A stretch of DNA of 64,000 nt. Origin: Rusavskia elegans. Lineage: Eukaryota > Ascomycota > Lecanoromycetes > Teloschistales > Teloschistaceae. The notes under the pieces were generated by a model. The model was not told the origin of the DNA. It ran no database searches and saw only the letters and a list, made by a program, of their open reading frames with translations. Of this stretch, positions 58,606 through 64,000 are shown piece by piece. Numbering within the stretch: position 1 is the stretch's first letter; each line of letters starts with the position of its first letter. The DNA lies in contig SAUG01000133.1 in the NCBI GenBank assembly GCA_011316305.1, positions 62,001 to 126,000 of the forward strand, given 5' to 3'. The translations under genes were made by a program, and so were the position numbers.

Positions 58606-59889
58606 ATGTCCGACCAAGCATATGCAAAAAAAGACCTTCCTCGATCTCATCCTCCGCCTCGAACACATGACACCGATGCCCCAGCGAAGATAGCACAACC
58701 AACTTCCAAAATGGCCAAACCCCCTAAACCCCGCAACCCAAAACGGCTTTCCCCCTCCGCAACCAAACCACTTCCCACCAACCCCAAAAGCAACAACACC
58801 AAACTCCCAACATCTTCCCCCTTCACCACCCCCTCCACCTCCCTCAAAACCCTCCTCACCACCTTTCCCACCTCCCACATCTACATCCTCCACCTAGACC
58901 CCACGCCTCCCTCCCACCGCCGGCAAATCTTCCTCGTCCCCCTCCTCTTCAACACCCTCCTCCTCGCCCTCCTATCATACCGCCTTTACACGGCCCTACC
59001 AACCTACCTCGCCCTCTTCGCCTCCATCCTCGGCTACACGAGCCCCGCATCCATAAACCTCTCTTCCACGCCTCTCGCCGCCGTGCTCTCGATAATCGTC
59101 AAACGAATGGCAATGTTCACATTCGACGGACTGATACTAGGCCGGTACGTCGCCGAATGGCCATTAATGTTTTTCTGGGGTGGCGGAGACGGGGCCGGGG
59201 GCACAAACAACGATACAGGGACGGGGTGTATGGGCTGGCGAATCCGGATCGGTTTTCCCCCCGCGGGAAGGGAGGTAGTGGTAAGAAGGAGTAGGCGGTG
59301 GGCGGACGATATCAGTGCTATCAGCCATTCAATTCTAGAAGACTCCGAGAAAGGTTCCGGGAAAGAAGGGGAAGGAAAAGAGAAAGAGATTATAAAGGCC
59401 GCGGTAACGAAATCACGACTCCGATCCAAGAGCGGACTTTCGCTCGTCGATGGGGATTGGGATCTTTATTACACGGGCATGGTGGACGCGCACGCTTTGC
59501 TATCTGATTCCGAGAGCGGATTAGAGTGGGAGGAATTAGAGAAGGGGGGGCCTGTGGTCTGCGTCTTCCATGGCGCAAAAGACGAATGGATGATATGGAG
59601 ACCTTGGGACGATGACGAGCAAAAGCTTGCAGAAGAGGACGAAGGAGGAAGCAAGTTACGGAGATTCAAAGATTTGTTGACGGCGATGGGGAGGGAAGGG
59701 TTGTTTTTTCGGTGGGTGGAGGTTATGCAGTATGAGACGAGTATTGAGGGGAAGTTTACGAAGGAGAGGAGAGAAAAGGTGATACAGGTGTCGAGAAAGT
59801 TGTTTGAGAGGCAGGGGGTTAGTTGGGATGAGGTGATTGATGGGATAGGGGGTTTGGATGGATTACCGGGGATGGAGGTTACTTCGTGA
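58606..59889 (+). CDS. Fungal membrane-associated protein of unknown function
   Basis: A single exon, 427 aa. The first 75 residues are Pro/Lys/Ser-rich. MAKPPKPRNPKRLSPS at residue 36 is an alternative start. A hydrophobic hairpin follows: FLVPLLFNTLLLALLSYRLY, YLALFASILGY and a third segment around MAMFTFDGLILGRYVAEWPL. The C-terminal 230 residues are soluble and acidic, with VDGDWDLYYTGMVDAHALLS, PVVCVFHGAKDEWMIWRPWD and an end rich in E/K. The arrangement (short N-tail, two to three spans, cytosolic C-domain) suggests an organelle membrane protein. I do not recognise the family. The start is 108 bp from the divergent homoserine dehydrogenase gene. Confidence 0.7.
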   Translation: MSDQAYAKKDLPRSHPPPRTHDTDAPAKIAQPTSKMAKPPKPRNPKRLSPSATKPLPTNPKSNNTKLPTSSPFTTPSTSLKTLLTTFPTSHIYILHLDPTPPSHRRQIFLVPLLFNTLLLALLSYRLYTALPTYLALFASILGYTSPASINLSSTPLAAVLSIIVKRMAMFTFDGLILGRYVAEWPLMFFWGGGDGAGGTNNDTGTGCMGWRIRIGFPPAGREVVVRRSRRWADDISAISHSILEDSEKGSGKEGEGKEKEIIKAAVTKSRLRSKSGLSLVDGDWDLYYTGMVDAHALLSDSESGLEWEELEKGGPVVCVFHGAKDEWMIWRPWDDDEQKLAEEDEGGSKLRRFKDLLTAMGREGLFFRWVEVMQYETSIEGKFTKERREKVIQVSRKLFERQGVSWDEVIDGIGGLDGLPGMEVTS

Positions 59890-60037
59890 AATGAAATTAT
59901 TATAATCAACTGCAAGCCTTTTAGACGAGATCGTAAATATCATATTAACCGAAAGCTATGCATTAATAAAAAACTACCACTCGCAGAAGAACCGAAAATA
60001 ATTCAACCCCATCACCCATCTTCGCTTAGCGCACACC

Positions 60038-61765
60038 TCAATTCCCCTTCACCTCCCTCAATGCCCTCCCAATCTTACCTCCCTCTTTCTTCCGATTCCA
60101 CGGATCACTCGGCATAACCCACCCTCTAATCGTCTTCGCCTGCCTCTTCTCCGCCATCCCCGGCTCCGGAATCCACGTATCCTTCTTCTCCAAAACTTTA
60201 CTCCTCGTCACATCGCCCGGCGGACCGATCTCGACCCTCCACCCCAACTGTCCCGGTAGCGGCTCATCCTTGGCCAACATATGCAAATACCACAACGCAA
60301 GACAAGCCGTCAAACCCTCCTGATTCTTCAACGCGATCGTAGGCGCGAGCTCCAAGAACCCGAAATAAGGGATATTATCATCATCATCTGCCTGTGCTTC
60401 TTCCTCGGAGGAATGGCCGCCGCTGTTGGGGGAACCAAGCCGCACGCAGACGAGTTCGATCTCCGTGATGATGAATCCGTAGCGGCAGGAATGTTCGCGC
60501 ATGTAGCGATGGATATGCGCGAGTCCGGATAGGTATTCGACGCGCCGTTGGCCCATTTCGTGGCGCATGCTCGTGTTCCAGCGGTCGAAGGTTTTGACGA
60601 TGCCGACGACGCGGCCGCGACCGTTGCCCGCGAGAGTCTTTTCGTAGTCGTTTTGGTAGTTGGCCAGGAAGTGGGGGCCGTCGCGACCTTTGTCGGCGGC
60701 GCGCATGGAGAGGTAGTTTGGGGTTCCGATGGAGGCTTTGAGGGCGGAGCTGATTTTTGGGACAAAGAAGGAGGCGTAGATGTCTTGGAGGGCGGATTCG
60801 GAAGACGGATGGAGGTGCGATGACGGGATTTGGGGTTGTTGCATTTTGGCGGCTCGAAAGCTGACGTTTAGGAGGGAGGTGAAGCCGGGGATGGAGTGGA
60901 TGGTGTCGAGGTTGAAGTCGTCCCATGTTTCGAGATTGCGGATGTCCCACCAGAAGTGAGAATGCTGGCCATAGCCGTTCATGACGTTGACGCGTTCAAC
61001 GAGGTTGACGGCTGGGTTGGCACTGGTCAAGTATTTCTGGAGGGTTGTTTGAGGCTCATCTTCGGAGACGTAGACGAAGTCGGCTAGAATGCTGGCATCG
61101 TATGAGGAATAAGAGTAGCTGGGTTGGTAAGTGGTGATGGGAGGTGGGATGAAGGTTGAAGCTCCGGGGTTCACAGAGTTTGTGTAGTAGGTCGGGCGGG
61201 TCTTGAAAGTAGGAGTCCCACTTCGGTATGGGGCACTGCTGTACGGACGTGTAGTGGCTGCGTTCCATGGCGTCGATGAGGATCTTGCGTGACCACTTGG
61301 TTTGCGAGAGTATGAGGACGAGAATGTCACGGGTGAGTTGATAGCTGAGGTTGCGGTCCAGGGACTTGCGGTTGAGGTCGCAGAGACGGGCGAAACCAGA
61401 TTCACACACGCTGGTGGAGAGGTGGTGCTACGTTGCATGCCAGGTCTGGACAGCTGCGTTGTCCGCGCTTGGGGGCAGGGGGCCTGCGACGAAGCTCGCC
61501 TGTGTACATTTGGGCGGACTATCGGCTTGAGGGTTGAGTCTTGGGTGCGAAGCTTTGGCAGAAGAGTTGGGCCATGCTGTCGGATTGGAGAGCGACTGGG
61601 TGTTGTGGCATGGGTGGCGACGGACTCTGGTGAGGAATTCTGTGAGCAGACGGTGGACGTCGAGGTATGACGACTATGGCGACCGTCATTGCGTGTGTAA
61701 GGGGCTCCAGTGTAGGGAGGAGTGATTGCGCGGTAATACTGAGACTGATATGGCTCTAATGACAT
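60038..61765 (-). CDS. Ser/Thr/Pro-rich fungal protein of unknown function
   Basis: A single exon, 575 aa. Residues 1-225 are disordered: Ser/Thr/Pro/Arg-rich with many SP and RS pairs. From about 230 a folded part begins: VNVMNGYGQHSHFWWDIRNL, TWDDFNLDTIHSIPGF, FFVPKISSALKASIG, VGIVKTFDRWNTSMRHEMG, then CRYGFIITEIELVCVRLG and FGFLELAPTIAL. It ends in a basic tail (NRKKEGGKIGRALREVKGN). It has no signal peptide or membrane span. The alternating hydrophobic strands with E-x-E (ITEIELV) and E-L-A could recall a nuclease-like core, but this is speculation. Codon use and composition match its neighbours. Confidence 0.7.
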   Translation of the reverse strand: MSLEPYQSQYYRAITPPYTGAPYTRNDGRHSRHTSTSTVCSQNSSPESVATHATTPSRSPIRQHGPTLLPKLRTQDSTLKPIVRPNVHRRASSQAPCPQARTTQLSRPGMQRSTTSPPACVNLVSPVSATSTASPWTATSAINSPVTFSSSYSRKPSGHARSSSTPWNAATTRPYSSAPYRSGTPTFKTRPTYYTNSVNPGASTFIPPPITTYQPSYSYSSYDASILADFVYVSEDEPQTTLQKYLTSANPAVNLVERVNVMNGYGQHSHFWWDIRNLETWDDFNLDTIHSIPGFTSLLNVSFRAAKMQQPQIPSSHLHPSSESALQDIYASFFVPKISSALKASIGTPNYLSMRAADKGRDGPHFLANYQNDYEKTLAGNGRGRVVGIVKTFDRWNTSMRHEMGQRRVEYLSGLAHIHRYMREHSCRYGFIITEIELVCVRLGSPNSGGHSSEEEAQADDDDNIPYFGFLELAPTIALKNQEGLTACLALWYLHMLAKDEPLPGQLGWRVEIGPPGDVTRSKVLEKKDTWIPEPGMAEKRQAKTIRGWVMPSDPWNRKKEGGKIGRALREVKGN

Positions 61766-62758
61766 GATTGCTGACGATTGGGGTATCTCCGGACGATTTC
61801 GGCTGGTATCAAACCAACACGCGTGCCTGACGCTCTATGTGATGTAGTCGTAAAATGCTGATGCTGTGCTTGCGCTTGAGATTAGGGGAGACCGGCTCCT
61901 GTGTTAGTCTAGAGTGGACAAGTAGGAAAGAAACAAAAGAGATTCGTTCAATTGGCAAACCAGGCCGTTTCGCTCCGAGAAATGCTGTGGAAAGAAAGAG
62001 GAGAAGGAGTTGACGAAGAAGAGATACTTATCATTGATAGAGAGGCTCCCATCCACTACTTGGATGAAACGCGTGTGCAGAGTAGTTAAAGTTCGAAGCA
62101 AGACGGGCATCTGAAACATGGACCAGAGAGTGGGCGATATTGTCAACGATACGAGATGGTAAGCAAACAAAGGACGTGAAACGCGAGTCGATAAGACAAG
62201 CAATGTCGCGCGTCAACATGGGGTTCATCATGAGATCTTTCGTGTGGCTATTCTTGTGGCACCTGGGGTCGTAAGAGCCTCGATCTGTTGGAGAACCTAG
62301 CAGAGCGCCACTCGTAGACCAAGCAATTTGAGGATTTCTGAGAATTCGAACAGAAGGGAGGCCTGGAGCTGTGTCAGATGTCTTTGGGTTTCATTTTGGC
62401 AGGCGCCAACCATATATAGAGCTCCAAACACGTCTGGAGCAATGATTCTGGGCATCTCCTGGGCGCTCTACAAGCAAGATCGTTGACGCCCATGATGGAG
62501 GAAGAAGTGTCGTTGAATCTGGATGACGGCGCGTACCAGGCGCGTGCCATGGCGCGTAGGGCTGGAAGCACGCTCCTATTGGTCCGTCCCAACCACGCTT
62601 TTTACCTCTCGTCTCCTCGACTGCTCACGTCCTTTTCACGACCAAGACCACTACCAGGACTAGTCAACATCAACGCGATGGCCGACCAATTGTATGTTGG
62701 AGCTCTGCATATCTTGAAACTCGCAACTGGGAATGGAGATCGATGAGTCAACTTTGGC
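61766..62758. other. Intergenic region, no gene supported
   Basis: About 990 bp with several overlapping short frames on both strands and no recognisable product. It holds the promoter of the 60,038-61,765 gene and the 3' end of the oxidoreductase pseudogene. Confidence 0.5.
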
Positions 62759-64000
62759 TCAACTCCCGTCGAAGCTATACCACCCAGACCGCTGATCATT
62801 CCATGCCTCCGTGGCCGTACCCGAGTGTTCCTTCCTGTCCTGATGGCTGTTTGCATGAATGTGGAGGCACAGTCGATCCAGCGTGGAGGATAGTGCAGAG
62901 CGAGCAACTCCAAATTCTCCGTAAATCGCGGACCTTCTCACGCTGTGGCCTCCGAAGAAGACTCGACCTTGCATTACCGGCACAACTTTCTCCTGCCACC
63001 AAGCGGCCCAGTCGATGACTTTCCTATCGCGCCGTGCCTCTTCTGCTGCAAAGACCATTGCATGGCTACGGATGATATCTTCGAGCGTGCAACCGGTGTG
63101 CTCTCTCTGAGCTTCGTCACGCCGGGTCCGATTCCGCTCCGTAGCCTCCATCGCACGAATGAGTTGCCATGTGAGGCCTTCGTCTCCTCCGCCATGGACC
63201 CCACCAGCTTGATGAGGATAATGCACTTGGGCTTTTGACGTTGCGAAGTCGTACACACGGATCATTTTGCCGTCATATCCGATCTCTCCTTTGCTCCCAT
63301 AGACTTGTCCTCGTCTTTCGCGTTGTTTCTCCGTTTGTGCTATCATGTGAAAAGTGGCAGTCTTGGCACCTCGGCCCTTAATTCGCTCTGACATTGACAG
63401 TTGTTTGTCATGCGGTAATGGGTTGTCGTCCCAGTTGGTTGTGACAATTTGGTCGTCGCAGACATCATTGTCACTCTCATACATACATCGGCCAAACCAT
63501 GGTCGACGCTCGATCTTGCTAAGGTCGGTCCGGTGGTCCTAATCCTCCAGCAAACGTGTTCGTAGACGTCGAGCAGCCGAATCCATTCCCTCATGTCCGA
63601 GCAGATCCTCAATATCTGGATCCACGATATGTACTGGCCAGCCAGCGTTACCCGAGGCAAGGAACTTATCATGGTAGATTTTTCTTAGCACTGTACATGC
63701 AAACGCTTTCAGCGGGACAGGAAAAGACAGTTGGTGGCGTTCCCTGCCAGTTCAGGCTTCCTGGAGCGCTTGAAATATTTCAATGAGCCTGTCGACGAGA
63801 CATCCTCTGGGAGATGTGGAGGGCTGCTCGATCCGGTTGGCGGAGAGCAAAGCAGCCATAACAAGTAGTCAACGTCGTGGCAGGATTTGGTCAGTAGTGA
63901 AGGTGCCGTCACCGACTCCTTGCGCCAGTTGCCACTCGTCTCTGTCAGTGTCTTCTCAACTTCGTCCCTGGGTCCAGAGTACTTACCGCACGTAGCTGTG
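62759..64000 (-). pseudogene. Gfo/Idh/MocA-family oxidoreductase, C-terminal part, disrupted
   Basis: Runs in from the right edge; the NAD-binding N-domain lies outside. The visible part reads HSYVRGNWRKESVTAPSLLT across a 52-bp intron (GTAAGT..GAG), then KSCHDVDYLLWLL. The Cys motif CPAESVCMYSAKKIY follows, then KIERRPWFGRCMYESDNDVC, TATFHMIAQTEKQRERRG, VYGSKGEIGYDGKMIRVYDF, HGGGDEGLTWQLIRAMEA and SHAMVFAAEEARRDRKVI. Two lesions break it. A one-base frameshift lies near 63,720-63,730 (NCLFLSR-stop, where the family needs NC-L-S-C-P-A-E). An in-frame TAG stands at 63541-63539 (LLED-stop-DHRTD). These dehydrogenases act on sugars and inositols; this copy cannot make the full protein unless the sequence contains errors. 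Confidence 0.7.

Noticed and set aside
60281..61670. Several plus-strand open frames of 60-122 codons
   Set aside because: All are antisense shadows of the 575-aa minus-strand gene.

Overview
The window comes from a filamentous ascomycete (Pezizomycotina). Genes are split by short introns (about 50-130 bp) with GT..AG ends and CTAAC/CTGAC-like branch sites. Recognisable products include an ENA-type sodium ATPase, a mitochondrial bL9, Def1, a Csc1-like channel, a class II aldolase and homoserine dehydrogenase. An extremely AT-rich block in the middle has almost no CA/TG dinucleotides, the classic footprint of repeat-induced point mutation (RIP). I cannot name the class or genus from sequence alone.

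Left arm, 1-4814: the 5' part of an ENA-type P-type ATPase (minus, cut by the window edge), a membrane-anchored ubiquitin-specific protease (minus), and mitochondrial ribosomal protein bL9m (plus). The USP and bL9m genes are divergent.

Accessory block, about 5.9-16.4 kb: a same-strand tandem array of at least seven paralogues of a small (about 171-180 aa) protein without a signal peptide. All share three introns at equivalent positions (phases 2, 1, 2), a W-S-G-F start, G-x-Y-x-I-x-N blocks and a terminal Q-x-W-L-L-Q. I read it as a ricin-B-like beta-trefoil family, by inference from the motifs. Four copies look intact. One has a nonsense codon, one a start-codon frameshift, and one is a relic. 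A pyrimidine/purine-rich low-complexity spacer (10.5-13.3 kb) lies inside the array.

Middle arm, 17.2-36.2 kb: a secreted protein with an internal duplication, an AT-hook/H1-like chromatin protein, DEF1, a mitochondrially targeted orphan, an ABCG/Adp1-type transporter, a Csc1/TMEM63-type channel and fructose-bisphosphate aldolase (nine exons, one of only 12 nt).

Island, 36,324-56,736: about 20.4 kb of RIP-ruined nested transposons bounded by 121-bp LTR-like direct repeats, starting 166 bp upstream of the aldolase start codon. From duplicated ends I can reconstruct a Ty3/gypsy pol whose RNase H domain is split by a second LTR element (410-bp LTRs, 5-bp target duplication), a tRNA-derived SINE candidate (14-bp target duplication), a 328-bp hAT-type MITE and a 5.4-kb hAT-type element sharing its terminal repeats (both with exact 8-bp target duplications).

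Right arm, 56.7-64 kb: homoserine dehydrogenase, two unrecognised fungal proteins (one with membrane segments, one Ser/Thr/Pro-rich), and the 3' part of a Gfo/Idh/MocA oxidoreductase pseudogene cut by the window edge. The ordinary genes are housekeeping or transport functions with no evident shared pathway. The accessory interest lies in the beta-trefoil array and the island.
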